A DNA stretch of 64,000 nt from Flammeovirgaceae bacterium UBA2366 (GCA_002344065.1 DDTK01000013.1:106813-170812); one strand, 5' to 3'; shown: positions 17,888 to 26,840, numbered from the stretch's first letter. The notes: a model not told the origin generated them from the letters alone. Translations and numbers: made by a program.

Positions 17888-18640
17888 TCAATTGAGCAAA
17901 AAGTCTTCCATAAGCTCATTAAATTTTTCTGGGTGTTCCATCATGGGCGCATGGCAGCAATTATCGATGAATTTTAAAGACGAATTTGGAATTAGTCTGT
18001 TAAATTCATGTGCTACCATGGGCGGAGTTATGGTATCGTTAAGCCCCCATACTAACAAGGTCGGCACCTTAATGTTAGGAATTTCGTCAGCCATATTATT
18101 GCGCTGTGCCGACTTTGCTATGGCCACAATACGCATACATTTAGGAATGCTGTTGGTGGTTTCAAACACCTCATCCACCAATTCTTTGGTGGCTACTTTG
18201 GGATCAAAAAATGTATAGGACACCCGCTCACGGATGTACTCATAATTGCCTCGCTTCGGATAGGAGCCACCCATGGAGTCTTCAAACAGGCCGGAACTTC
18301 CGGTAAGAATGAGTTTTTTAACCTTCTCGGGATTTTTGAGGGTATAGACTAATGCAACATGACCCCCCAGACTATTTCCCATGATGATCATGTCATCAAG
18401 TTTTTTCAGCGCAACAAACTCCTCTACAAACTTTCGTAGGCCTTCCAGCCCCGCCTCACGAATTGGCATTTCATATATGGGAAGCATGGGAATTACAACT
18501 CTGAAGTTTGCCTCAAACCGGCTTACCACACCTTCCCAATTGCTGAGGGCCCCAAAAAGCCCATGCAATAACATCAGCACAGGCCCTTTGCCCTCATCGA
18601 CATACTTAAAGCCTCTATCTTCTTTAACGGTTAGTGCCAT
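17888..18640 (-). CDS. Alpha/beta-fold hydrolase
   Basis: 250 residues, the length of a minimal hydrolase. Oxyanion motif LHGLFG near residue 25, nucleophile elbow GNSLGG (about 88-93), acid in LNDTITPP, and the catalytic histidine in CCHAPMMEHPEKF. The substrate is not determined; an esterase or a C-C hydrolase are both possible. The order pdxJ - hydrolase - CBS protein - nadK is common in Bacteroidota. A near-consensus promoter box (TACATTTTG, one base too long) lies just upstream. Confidence 0.88.
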   Translation of the reverse strand: MALTVKEDRGFKYVDEGKGPVLMLLHGLFGALSNWEGVVSRFEANFRVVIPMLPIYEMPIREAGLEGLRKFVEEFVALKKLDDMIIMGNSLGGHVALVYTLKNPEKVKKLILTGSSGLFEDSMGGSYPKRGNYEYIRERVSYTFFDPKVATKELVDEVFETTNSIPKCMRIVAIAKSAQRNNMADEIPNIKVPTLLVWGLNDTITPPMVAHEFNRLIPNSSLKFIDNCCHAPMMEHPEKFNELMEDFLLN

Positions 18641-18712
18641 AGTTACTTAATTAATAACCAAAATGTAAAGAAAAAAAATTCAACTTGTAACAGTGAGCTT
18701 GTTGAAAAATCC

Positions 18713-19225
18713 TCACGAGGCATTTTCCTGAAAGATGTCTTTAAAGGAAGGGAAGAATTCCCCGATCCAATGCGTTACTTCGGGAGCAAATCGGGAGGTA
18801 AACGGAAAGAGCCAGGAGTTTTCTGTCCAGTGTTCAGGCAATTGTACAGCGAGTGCATCAAAAATCCACAAGCCAACACTAACCATAAAAATGGTTCTGA
18901 ATAAACCCATTACACTTCCCGCCCATTGATCGGCACTGCCCAACAACGTTTTATCGAGCCATGATTTTAAAAGCTTTCCTAAAAGATTAACAACAAGAAG
19001 AACAATGATAAAGACTACTCCAAAAGCTGCGTATGGCAATACTTTTTCATCGATGTTGTAATAATCATCCAGCGTAAGCATGGCAGCACCCATTAGTTTA
19101 AAGCCCAGGATGATACCGAAGATGATAGCAAGCAACGAAAACAAACTCACCAGAAATCCTTTTTTATAGCCGGAAACCATTCCGGTTATAAAAATGAATA
19201 AAAATATAAGGTCCAACACGCTCAA
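18713..19225 (-). CDS. CvpA family membrane protein
   Basis: 170 residues with four predicted transmembrane helices (about 5-20, 25-48, 62-85, 100-122) in the CvpA pattern (LDLIFLFIFITGMVSGYKKGF). CvpA proteins are inner-membrane proteins of uncertain role (colicin V production, envelope stress). The start is a TTG at 19225 that overlaps the yqeY stop (TTGA), so translation is coupled. Confidence 0.85.
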   Translation of the reverse strand: MSVLDLIFLFIFITGMVSGYKKGFLVSLFSLLAIIFGIILGFKLMGAAMLTLDDYYNIDEKVLPYAAFGVVFIIVLLVVNLLGKLLKSWLDKTLLGSADQWAGSVMGLFRTIFMVSVGLWIFDALAVQLPEHWTENSWLFPFTSRFAPEVTHWIGEFFPSFKDIFQENAS

Positions 19226-19674
19226 GGAACCAACAGCTTTTTCACCAATTCAGAAATAAGTTTACCATCGGCCTGACCGGCAAGTTTCTTTGTGGCTGTG
19301 CCCATAACCTTGCCCATATCTTGCGGACCCGCAGCACCCAGGTCAGCAATAATTTTCTTCAACGCGTCAGTCAATTCACTTTCAGTGAGCTGCTTTGGAA
19401 GGTAACGACTGATTACCTCCAGTTGAAACAATTCTCTTTCAGCTAAGTCATTTCGTCCTTGCTGACTGAAGATATCGGCTGACTCTTTGCGCTGCTTGGC
19501 AGCTTTCATCAGTAATTTATTTTCAGTATCCGATGAAACATCGCCACTTCCACCCTTTTCGGTTTCAGCCAATAGAATAAGCGACTTGATGCTGCGCAAC
19601 GCCTCCAGTTCTTCTTTGTTCTTAGCCAGCATGGCTTTCTTTATGTCACTATCAATCAGTGTCTTCAGGCTCAT
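19222..19674 (-). CDS. yqeY: GatB/YqeY domain protein
   Basis: About 150 residues, the normal length of YqeY. The domain resembles the tail of the GatB amidotransferase subunit and binds tRNA. Motifs: MSLKTLIDSDIKKAML, EALRSIKSLI, RNDLAERELFQLEVISRYLPKQL and DMGKVMGTATKKLAGQADG. The ATG at 19674 is the family start; the 20-residue extension to 19734 overlaps the promoter and is not needed. Confidence 0.92.
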   Translation of the reverse strand: MSLKTLIDSDIKKAMLAKNKEELEALRSIKSLILLAETEKGGSGDVSSDTENKLLMKAAKQRKESADIFSQQGRNDLAERELFQLEVISRYLPKQLTESELTDALKKIIADLGAAGPQDMGKVMGTATKKLAGQADGKLISELVKKLLVP

Positions 19675-19689
19675 AAAAAATGATTTCTG

Positions 19690-19721
19690 CAAAAGTAGCA
19701 GGATGTCGACAGGAACACCAA
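19690..19721 (-). promoter_or_regulatory. Promoter for yqeY-cvpA
   Basis: Minus-strand TTG (19721-19719), a 21-base spacer and TACTTTTG (19697-19690) fit the Bacteroidota pattern and lie 15 bases before the ATG. Confidence 0.6.
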
Positions 19722-19788
19722 TTCTTACAGCCAATTTTCTGGTGTGTAATTGATGTTTCGTCTTTGTAATTTGGTGTTTTGTTTTCTT

Positions 19789-20505
19789 ATGACGCGATTA
19801 AGCGTAAACATTAACAAGATTGCCACCTTACGCAATGCACGTGGTGGCAACAATCCGGATGTGATTAAAGTCGCATTGGATTGTGAACGATTTGGAGCTC
19901 ATGGTATAACGGTGCACCCGCGCCCGGATGAGCGGCACATTCGTTATAGTGATGTGATTCAGTTAAAGGATGTCGTGAGGACTGAGTTTAACATTGAAGG
20001 TTATCCGGATGAGCGTTATTTAAAAATAATCCAGGAAGCAAAACCTGCCCAGGCAACACTGGTGCCTGATGCACCCGATGCGGTAACATCAAATGCCGGA
20101 TGGGATACAAGTAAACAAGATGCATTTCTGAAAGAGGTAGTAAAGGAATTGAAACGGTATACATCCCGTGTCTCAATCTTTGTAAATCCCGACACCAAAA
20201 TGGTTGAAGGTGCCGCTGCTGTGGGTGCTGACCGGATTGAACTGTATACTGAGCCCTATGCCCATGACTATCACACCAATCGCTATAAGGCTATTAAACC
20301 ATACGTAGAGTGTGCACAGGTTGCAACGCGTTTGGGGCTGGGCATAAACGCAGGGCACGATCTTGATTTACATAACCTTCGCTTTCTCAAAGAGTCCATC
20401 CCATATCTGGATGAAGTTTCCATTGGGCACGCGCTTGTTTGTGACGCACTTTATTTCGGGTTGGAAAACACCATTCAGCTTTACCTGAGGCAGTTGAGAG
20501 ATTGA
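19789..20505 (+). CDS. pdxJ: Pyridoxine 5'-phosphate synthase
   Basis: 238 residues, TIM barrel. It condenses 1-deoxyxylulose 5-phosphate and 3-amino-2-oxopropyl phosphate to pyridoxine phosphate (DXP-dependent vitamin B6 route). Signatures: LSVNINKIATLRNARGG, ITVHPRPDERHI, ATLVPDAPDAVTSNAGWD, IELYTEPYA, GINAGHDLDLHNL and EVSIGHALVCDAL. The ATG at 19789 matches the family start; the 13-residue upstream extension is unneeded. The gene is divergent from yqeY. Confidence 0.95.
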   Translation: MTRLSVNINKIATLRNARGGNNPDVIKVALDCERFGAHGITVHPRPDERHIRYSDVIQLKDVVRTEFNIEGYPDERYLKIIQEAKPAQATLVPDAPDAVTSNAGWDTSKQDAFLKEVVKELKRYTSRVSIFVNPDTKMVEGAAAVGADRIELYTEPYAHDYHTNRYKAIKPYVECAQVATRLGLGINAGHDLDLHNLRFLKESIPYLDEVSIGHALVCDALYFGLENTIQLYLRQLRD

Positions 20506-20542
20506 TTGCTTATTCCTTATCTTTAATTACAATTTACAAAGC

Positions 20543-21193
20543 ATGAGTCTTCGGAAAACATTTACGGATGCGGAACTGGAGCGGATAAAAGCCGCAGTGC
20601 GCCAGGCCGAAGCAACAATATCCGGTGAGATTGTTCCGGTTATGGTATCGAAAAGTGGTTATTACACCATTGCCAACTACAAAGGGAGTTTATGGGTTGC
20701 GTTTATGGTGTTTGCCTTCATTGTAATCTTCGATCGGTTTGTACCTTCTTTAGCTGTTTATGATCCTCTGCTTATTTTTTTATTAGTGCTGCTGGCCGGT
20801 GTTGTTGGGGGTGTAGCTCCCAACTTCTCAGATGACTTACGCAGAATGCTGGTAACGCAACGCCATATGGATCATGCCACTCGTCAGCGCGCAGAGAATG
20901 CATTTTTAGAACAAGAAGTTTTTAATACACGTCACCGTACGGGCATAATGATTTTCATCTCCTTCTTTGAGCATGAGGTGATTATCATGGGCGATCAGGG
21001 AATTAGTAAAGTAGTGGAACAGAAAGTTTGGGATAAACTCGTTCAGGATTTAACCACTCAATTACGCAAAGGAAAAACGGTGGAGGGCCTTGAGGCAACC
21101 ATTAAGCGGTGTGGAGAAATTTTATTGGAGAAGGGCTTTAAGAAAACAGCGGATGATGTGAACGAACTCCGTGACGATGTTAGACTGGATTAA
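20543..21193 (+). CDS. TPM-domain membrane protein
   Basis: 216 residues. An N-terminal helix (TDAELERIKAAVRQAEATISGEIVPVMV) is followed by two membrane helices (about 52-70 and 75-95) and the remainder of a TPM (TLP18.3/Psb32/MOLO-1) phosphatase-like fold (RTGIMIFISFFEHEVIIMGDQGI). It is the first of two consecutive TPM genes; the second follows after 17 bases. Such pairs are usually next to lemA, but here lemA lies 39 kb away. Function in envelope maintenance is suggested but unknown. Confidence 0.8.
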   Translation: MSLRKTFTDAELERIKAAVRQAEATISGEIVPVMVSKSGYYTIANYKGSLWVAFMVFAFIVIFDRFVPSLAVYDPLLIFLLVLLAGVVGGVAPNFSDDLRRMLVTQRHMDHATRQRAENAFLEQEVFNTRHRTGIMIFISFFEHEVIIMGDQGISKVVEQKVWDKLVQDLTTQLRKGKTVEGLEATIKRCGEILLEKGFKKTADDVNELRDDVRLD

Positions 21194-21210
21194 CGCGCTT
21201 TGAATCAGGT

Positions 21211-22104
21211 ATGATCTCCCGAATTCTGTTATTTTTTCTGTTGCTGATTTCATTTGTATCAGCAGCGCAACGGCCTGTTCCTGAATTGTGGGGCATGCGT
21301 GTACACGATGACGCAAAAATTTTATCGACAGGCACTATCCAGCAATTAGAAACGCGCCTCAAGCAGTTTGAGGACTCCACCACCAATCAAATTGCAATTC
21401 TAATTATTCCATCGTTGGACGGTGAGGTGCTTGAGCAATATTCGTTAAAGGTGGTGGAGAAATGGCAGTTAGGGAAGAAGAGCAGAGACAATGGTGTGTT
21501 GTTGTTGATTGCGGTGAACGACAGGAAGATGCGTATTGAAGTTGGGTATGGACTGGAGGGTCCGCTACCGGATATTACGTGCAATCAAATCATTCGAAAT
21601 CAAATTGCACCGGCATTCAGACGTGGCGATTTTGATGGTGGTGTTGTGGATGGGATTTCTGCCATTATTGATGCCATTGGTGGGGAATATTCGGTAGAGG
21701 GTTTTGATGAGGAATCGTTTGAAGACATCCCTTGGTTTGTTGGGCTTTTTGTGTTTGGCATTCTTGGGATTTTCTCATTTCTGGGACTTTCGATAAAAGG
21801 AGGAGCAGGTTGGTTTTTATACGTTTTCCTCATTCCATTTTATGCAGCATTTCCATTTGCATTATATGGTTGGGAAACCGGAAAGCTTATCCTTTTAGGT
21901 CATTTGTTTGGTTTTCCTATCCTGAAGATAATATTCAACAAAATGGGGTGGAGTAAGCTTGAAGGATCTGGGGGCGGCTCAGGGGGCGGCTGGTCATCCG
22001 GTGGTGGTTGGTCTTCAGGCGGAGGAGGCTGGTCTTCCGGAGGTGGAGGGTTTTCAGGAGGCGGAGGTAGCTTTGGTGGAGGTGGCAGCAGCGGGAGTTG
22101 GTAG
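21211..22104 (+). CDS. TPM-domain protein with glycine-rich tail
   Basis: 297 residues. A signal peptide (first about 19) precedes a periplasmic TPM domain (about 25-145; RLKQFEDSTTNQIAILIIPSLDG, GVLLLIAVNDRKMRIEVGYGLEG), then two or three membrane helices (about 170-245) and a terminal stretch of about 45 residues of Gly/Ser/Trp repeats (GGGWSSGGG). The tail is typical of the YgcG branch and faces the outside or cytoplasm depending on topology. The purine-rich repeat DNA at 21967-22100 encodes it. Confidence 0.87.
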   Translation: MISRILLFFLLLISFVSAAQRPVPELWGMRVHDDAKILSTGTIQQLETRLKQFEDSTTNQIAILIIPSLDGEVLEQYSLKVVEKWQLGKKSRDNGVLLLIAVNDRKMRIEVGYGLEGPLPDITCNQIIRNQIAPAFRRGDFDGGVVDGISAIIDAIGGEYSVEGFDEESFEDIPWFVGLFVFGILGIFSFLGLSIKGGAGWFLYVFLIPFYAAFPFALYGWETGKLILLGHLFGFPILKIIFNKMGWSKLEGSGGGSGGGWSSGGGWSSGGGGWSSGGGGFSGGGGSFGGGGSSGSW

Positions 22105-22210
22105 TTGCTGTTCAACAACACTCCTGAGTATAATTTTGTGCTGCGAATTATATCCTTCAATCGGTTATTTAATTAATTCCAGATTTTGATTCTTGAATAT
22201 CTAATTGCCT

Positions 22211-22218
22211 TATTTTTG
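22211..22218 (+). promoter_or_regulatory. -7 promoter box for glyA
   Basis: TATTTTTG, 29 bases before the glyA ATG. A TTTTG 22 bases upstream (22184-22188) may serve as the -33 element. Confidence 0.45.
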
Positions 22219-22247
22219 GCCTTTCTTATTTATAACACCTTCCCTGA

Positions 22248-23516
22248 ATGAAAAGAGATAAAGTCATTTTCGATCTGATTGAAAAAGAAAAGAAACGTCA
22301 GCAACACGGTATTGAGTTAATAGCCTCTGAAAATTTCGCCTCCACCCAGGTGATGAAAGCCATGGGCACCGTGCTTACCAACAAATATGCTGAAGGCCTT
22401 CCCGGCAAACGCTATTATGGAGGCTGCGAAGTGGTGGATGAAATAGAGCAGCTTGCTATTGATCGTGCCCGGCAACTTTTCAATGCTGATTGGGCCAATG
22501 TTCAGCCACATTCAGGGGCACAGGCCAATGCCGCAGTAATGTTGGCCTGTTTAAAACCGGGCGATAAAATTTTAGGTTTCGACCTGGCACATGGCGGCCA
22601 CCTGACACATGGTTCACCTGTTAACTTTTCAGGCAAGCTGTATCAACCAACTTTTTATGGTGTTGAGGAAAGCACCGGCAGAATTGATTTTGATAAAGTA
22701 ATAGAAACGGCAAAACGCGAGAAGCCTAAAATGATTATCTGTGGCGCTTCGGCTTATAGTCGCGATTGGGATTATAAGAAACTTCGTGAAGCGGCTGATG
22801 CTGTTGGTGCTTTGTTGCTTGCCGATATTGCTCACCCTGCAGGGTTGATTGCACGCGGCTTGTTGAATGACCCGATGGAGCATTGCCATATTGTTACTAC
22901 CACAACACACAAAACCCTGCGCGGCCCGCGCGGTGGGTTAATTATGGTAGGCAAAAATTTTGACAACCCCTGGGGACTAAAAACTCCGAAAGGAGAGATC
23001 AGAAAGATTACTTCCATTTTAGATTCTGGGGTTTTCCCCGGTACGCAAGGCGGACCGCTGGAACATGTGATTGCTGCAAAAGCTATTGCCTTTGAAGAAG
23101 CGTTGTCGGATGATTACCTGAAATATGTAATACAGGTTGTTAAAAATGCCAAAGCCATGGCCGCTGCGTTTATTGCTAAAGGGTATAGCATTATTTCGGG
23201 CGGAACCGATAATCACCTCATGTTGATTGACCTGCGTTCGAAAAACCTCACCGGCAAAATTGCGGAAGAAACATTAATCAAAGCGGATATCACCATCAAC
23301 AAAAACATGGTGCCGTTTGATACACAGTCGCCCATGGTCACTTCAGGTATGCGCATTGGTACACCCGCCATTACTACACGTGGTTTGAAAGAGAAGGATG
23401 TATTGAAAGTAGTTGACCTGATTGATGAAGCCCTTCGTGCACCCGATAAAGCCGATAACCTAAAGGTGGTGAAGAAGAAGGTGAATAATTTCATGAAGAA
23501 GTTTCCATTGTACTGA
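22248..23516 (+). CDS. glyA: Serine hydroxymethyltransferase
   Basis: 422 residues. PLP enzyme that converts serine and tetrahydrofolate to glycine and 5,10-methylene-tetrahydrofolate. Motifs: IELIASENFAS, the NKYAEGLPGKRYYGG loop, VQPHSGAQANAAV, the PLP lysine in VTTTTHKTLRGPRGG, and FPGTQGGPLEHVIAAKA. It has its own promoter and is followed after 38 bases by a toxin-antitoxin pair. Confidence 0.97.
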   Translation: MKRDKVIFDLIEKEKKRQQHGIELIASENFASTQVMKAMGTVLTNKYAEGLPGKRYYGGCEVVDEIEQLAIDRARQLFNADWANVQPHSGAQANAAVMLACLKPGDKILGFDLAHGGHLTHGSPVNFSGKLYQPTFYGVEESTGRIDFDKVIETAKREKPKMIICGASAYSRDWDYKKLREAADAVGALLLADIAHPAGLIARGLLNDPMEHCHIVTTTTHKTLRGPRGGLIMVGKNFDNPWGLKTPKGEIRKITSILDSGVFPGTQGGPLEHVIAAKAIAFEEALSDDYLKYVIQVVKNAKAMAAAFIAKGYSIISGGTDNHLMLIDLRSKNLTGKIAEETLIKADITINKNMVPFDTQSPMVTSGMRIGTPAITTRGLKEKDVLKVVDLIDEALRAPDKADNLKVVKKKVNNFMKKFPLY

Positions 23517-23554
23517 CAAACTTATTTGTTGCAAAAACGTGTTAATTTTACCGA

Positions 23555-23764
23555 ATGAGCGCAGACGAAATCATCAATGGAATTAAGAAACTAAACACCA
23601 GGCAGCGTAGCAGGGTGCTAAAGGAGCTGTTGATGTTGAGAAAAAAAAGCTCGGGTAAAACTTCATCAGTGTCTTTAACACAACTAGCCGGAAAGGGCGC
23701 CAAGCTTTGGAAGGATTGTGAAGTTGACAAGTACTTAAAGAAGCTGCGATCGGAATGGGATTGA
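23555..23764 (+). CDS. Probable antitoxin of a VapBC-type pair
   Basis: 69 residues, no family that I recognise with certainty. It is a small, charged protein (KKLNTRQRSRVLKELLMLRKKSSG, then EVDKYLKKLRSEWD) with an N-terminal helical region and a C-terminal acidic/aromatic tail, the layout of an antitoxin. The assignment rests mainly on its position: its end overlaps the PIN-domain toxin gene by 10 bases. A ribbon-helix-helix or AbrB fold was not obvious. Confidence 0.6.
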   Translation: MSADEIINGIKKLNTRQRSRVLKELLMLRKKSSGKTSSVSLTQLAGKGAKLWKDCEVDKYLKKLRSEWD

Positions 23765-24198
23765 TTGAGAAGTTTTTTGGCAAGGTAGTCTATCTTGACA
23801 CCGCTCCCTTGATTTATTTCATTGAAGGCAATCTCAAATACTTAAAAAGTATATTTGAGGCTAACGATCGTGGTGATTTTCTTTTCGTAACATCGGCCAT
23901 TACCATTACAGAAGTGTTGTCATTTCCGAATACCTTTCGTGATAGGAATCTAGTTAAGATGTACGATCAGGTTTTTTACAACTCAAAAACATTAGCTGTA
24001 CTACCCGTTGGCTTTAGTGAAGCAAGAACAGCGGCTGAATACAGGGTTACTCATCGTCTGAAAACCCCTGATGCGTTGCATTTGGCAACAGCCTTTGGGT
24101 ATAGAGCTGACTTCTTTTTTACGAATGATTTTGATTTTCATGGGAAATCGCCTGTGGCGTTGATTAATCTTGATGTATGGCTGAAGAAAAAGAAATGA
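23755..24198 (+). CDS. PIN-domain ribonuclease (VapC-type toxin)
   Basis: 147 residues. The four acidic residues of the PIN active site are all present: D15 (VVYLDTAPLIYF), E53 (ITITEVLSF), D106 (TPDALHLATA) and D125 (FFTNDFDF). VapC toxins cut tRNA or rRNA when the antitoxin is lost. The start overlaps the putative antitoxin; the stop overlaps the tatC start region by 22 bases. If the first tatC ATG is used, tatC translation is likely coupled to that of the toxin. Confidence 0.85.
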   Translation: MGLIEKFFGKVVYLDTAPLIYFIEGNLKYLKSIFEANDRGDFLFVTSAITITEVLSFPNTFRDRNLVKMYDQVFYNSKTLAVLPVGFSEARTAAEYRVTHRLKTPDALHLATAFGYRADFFFTNDFDFHGKSPVALINLDVWLKKKK

Positions 24199-25013
24199 CC
24201 TTCCTTGATCATCTCGAGGAGTTGCGCTGGCACATAATACGTTCACTTTTTGCCGTGGTGATATTCACTATCGTTGCCTTTATTTACGGGCCATGGATTT
24301 TTGAGAACATAGTCTTTGCTGTGGCAAAACCTGATTTCATTTTCTTTGATTGGATGTGCGCGCTTGGAAAATTAGTGGGTTACGAAGAAACACTTTGTGT
24401 ACAAGAAATTCCCTTTAAGATTCAAAGCCGGCAGATGACCGGGCAATTTACGATGCATATTGCTTCGTCACTATTTATTGGAGTCACGGCTTCATTCCCG
24501 TATATCGTTTGGGAAATTTGGCGGTTTATAAAGCCGGGGTTAGTAACAAAAGAGCGGAAGTTTTCCCGTGGTGCTGTTTTGTCCATATCGTTTTTATTTT
24601 TCACGGGCGTTTCGTTTGGCTATTTCATCATGAGCCCGCTGGCTGTATACTTTCTATCAAACTACAAGCTAAGCGATGTGATTGCCAATGAGTTTGATAT
24701 TACATCCTATGTTTCTACCATTATTACATTGGTATTTGGCAGCGGATTATTGTTTCAGTTGCCCATAGTTGTTTATTTTTTAACGAAGATTGGTATGATT
24801 ACACCAGCCTTTATGCGCCAATACCGCAGGCATGCAATTGTTATTATTCTCATTATTGCGGCTATTGTTACACCTCCCGATCCATTTAGCCAGACGTTAA
24901 TTGCTATTCCGTTGTACCTGCTGTATGAATTCAGTATTTTCATTTCAGCAACAGTGTTAAGACGCCAGGCTAAACGCGATAAAGAATACGAACAATCCTT
25001 TAAAACACCATGA
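24177..25013 (+). CDS. tatC: Sec-independent protein translocase TatC
   Basis: 278 residues with six membrane helices. TatC recognises twin-arginine signal peptides. The N-terminus FLDHLEELRWHIIRS is the family signature, and FPYIVWEIWRFIKPGL and PPDPFSQ are also typical. The ATG at 24177 gives MAEEKEM; an alternative ATG at 24195 overlaps the toxin stop (ATGA). There is a long insert around residues 60-85 (FFDWMCALGKLVGYEETLC...) of the kind seen in Bacteroidota TatC. tatA is not in the window. It is followed by rpiB with a 4-base overlap. Confidence 0.95.
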   Translation: MAEEKEMTFLDHLEELRWHIIRSLFAVVIFTIVAFIYGPWIFENIVFAVAKPDFIFFDWMCALGKLVGYEETLCVQEIPFKIQSRQMTGQFTMHIASSLFIGVTASFPYIVWEIWRFIKPGLVTKERKFSRGAVLSISFLFFTGVSFGYFIMSPLAVYFLSNYKLSDVIANEFDITSYVSTIITLVFGSGLLFQLPIVVYFLTKIGMITPAFMRQYRRHAIVIILIIAAIVTPPDPFSQTLIAIPLYLLYEFSIFISATVLRRQAKRDKEYEQSFKTP

Positions 25014-25441
25014 GTACCATAGCTATTGGAAGCGACCACGCAGGGTTTGCTTATAAAGAGAAACTAAAAACGTGGCTTCAGAAAACTGGATTTACGGTTA
25101 AAGATTTTGGTACGCACACTACGGATTCAGTTGACTATCCTGATTTTGCGCACCCCGTGGCGCTTGCTGTTGAGAAGCGTGAGGCCGAGTTTGGTTTGCT
25201 GCTTTGTGGCAGTGCCAATGGAGTAGCCATGGCGGCCAACAAACATCAAGACATACGCGCGGCCATCTGCTGGACAGAAGAAGTTGCTGCTGTAGTCCGC
25301 CAACATAACAACGCCAATGTAGTTTGCATACCCGCCCGTTTTGTAAGCGAAGAATTGGCTGAAAAAATCTTAACGGTATTTTTAAACACTCCCTTTGAGG
25401 GTGGGCGTCATGCACGCAGGGTGGATAAAATCAGTTGCTAG
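25010..25441 (+). CDS. rpiB: Ribose-5-phosphate isomerase B
   Basis: 143 residues. It interconverts ribose and ribulose 5-phosphate in the pentose phosphate pathway. Motifs: AIGSDHAGFAYKEKL, GTHTTDSVDYPDFAH, and the catalytic cysteine in LLLCGSANGVAMAANK. The start overlaps the tatC stop by 4 bases, and its 3' end overlaps the convergent membrane-protein gene by 11 bases (25431-25441). Confidence 0.95.
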   Translation: MSTIAIGSDHAGFAYKEKLKTWLQKTGFTVKDFGTHTTDSVDYPDFAHPVALAVEKREAEFGLLLCGSANGVAMAANKHQDIRAAICWTEEVAAVVRQHNNANVVCIPARFVSEELAEKILTVFLNTPFEGGRHARRVDKISC

Positions 25442-26840
25442 TACTTTTCTCAACCTGTTTCCAATACCCTTCTGATGATTTTTCGTACTGACTTTTCAGT
25501 TTTGGCAGTCGGTTGAAAAATTTCTCCATTTTGTTTTCCGGATCAACGATGATTTGCGGTTGGTCTTTTTCAAAGAGCCGGTTTACCAGCAATACATTTT
25601 CATAGAACTGTGGGGAGTCAAAAATTTCTTCGGATAATGACCAGTGAATAAAGGGTGGTGATAAAGTGTTATGCATAAAAATTACAGGTTGGTCATCAAG
25701 CACTAACACCTTCTTGTTGTTTATGGTTAATGAAGATGCGGGAACAACCAGACGATCGTAATTGACAGACGTTAGTTTACCGTATCGTGACAGGTAAAAA
25801 ATGGAAACAATACCAATCAACAGTATCCAGGTGTTGATTTCTGCAAACTTTCTTCTGCGGATCAACAACAAAAAATGGGTGAAGAAAAAACAAACAGCCG
25901 GAGCAAGTGGCAATAAACTTTGTGGTCGCAAATCTGAAGTAAAATAAATTTGCACAACCCCCACCACAAACCACAGGAACATGGTTTGAAGTAGTTGTGA
26001 TTGATACTTGGTTAGCCGCGCATCACGGGTAAGGATGACAATGGAAACAAGTAGATAGGCTATGGGCACACTAGCCAGAATTAATAAACTCCTGAAGGAG
26101 ATTAATGACTCTCCGGGGAAAGCAAGGTTCGATAGGTAAAATCTGCTCCACAAATCATATAAATGACCATTGATGTAGTAGATGGAGCAGAGTATAAGGT
26201 GCGGCATCAGAAATCCTGCAAGCATAAGTAAGTGCTTACGCAGATCATTTCGGGTAAAAATGATCAGTATGAAGAAAATACCGGGCAGAAAAATGATGTA
26301 GGAGAAATTGAACAACGAAGCAAAGCTTATAAAAAGCCCCAGATTGAAAATGGTTTCATCGCGCTGCACGCGAAATTCAATCTCTGTTAACAGATTGTTC
26401 AAAGCCAGCAGGAGAAATCCAAAAGCGGCCAGGTCAGCGGTTAACCCGAGAACATCAAAAGAAACAAGCGTGAGCAATGAAAAAAGCAAGGTAGGAATGT
26501 AGGTATTTTCAGGGAAGGCTCTTTTGTCGATAAAGATTATTCCAATAAAGATGCTTTGCGTAAAAAGCAGAAGAAAAGCTGTAATATGTCTTCCGGTAAG
26601 ACTTCGGCCAAAAAGGAAATCACAGCTTCCGTAAAACCACGATGCGAAGGGAGGCGTGTTATCAATCACCTCATGGTACAGGCCAAATCCTTCAGCAACT
26701 TTCTCGCCTACCAAAAAGCTTTTTAGCTCAGGAAAGGTGGCGGATGGTGTATCAATGAAAATCGGCAAGCTCAGCAATATCATCAAGCCAAACAGTCCAA
26801 GCAGTCGGTAGGGGTCATTTATGCGGAAGTATCGGAGCAA
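25431..26840 (-). CDS. Polytopic membrane protein of unknown function
   Basis: 469 residues with about ten to twelve predicted transmembrane helices up to residue about 350, then a soluble C-terminal part of about 110 residues. An N-terminal loop (SATFPELKSFLVGEKVAEGFGLYHEVIDNTPPFASWFYG) lies between the first two helices. The overall layout resembles GT-C glycosyltransferases or the Bacteroidota DUF6427 family, but I cannot confirm either. Convergent with rpiB (11-base overlap) and divergent from rbfA. The product is in the inner membrane; the role is unknown. Confidence 0.7.
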   Translation of the reverse strand: MLRYFRINDPYRLLGLFGLMILLSLPIFIDTPSATFPELKSFLVGEKVAEGFGLYHEVIDNTPPFASWFYGSCDFLFGRSLTGRHITAFLLLFTQSIFIGIIFIDKRAFPENTYIPTLLFSLLTLVSFDVLGLTADLAAFGFLLLALNNLLTEIEFRVQRDETIFNLGLFISFASLFNFSYIIFLPGIFFILIIFTRNDLRKHLLMLAGFLMPHLILCSIYYINGHLYDLWSRFYLSNLAFPGESLISFRSLLILASVPIAYLLVSIVILTRDARLTKYQSQLLQTMFLWFVVGVVQIYFTSDLRPQSLLPLAPAVCFFFTHFLLLIRRRKFAEINTWILLIGIVSIFYLSRYGKLTSVNYDRLVVPASSLTINNKKVLVLDDQPVIFMHNTLSPPFIHWSLSEEIFDSPQFYENVLLVNRLFEKDQPQIIVDPENKMEKFFNRLPKLKSQYEKSSEGYWKQVEKSTSN

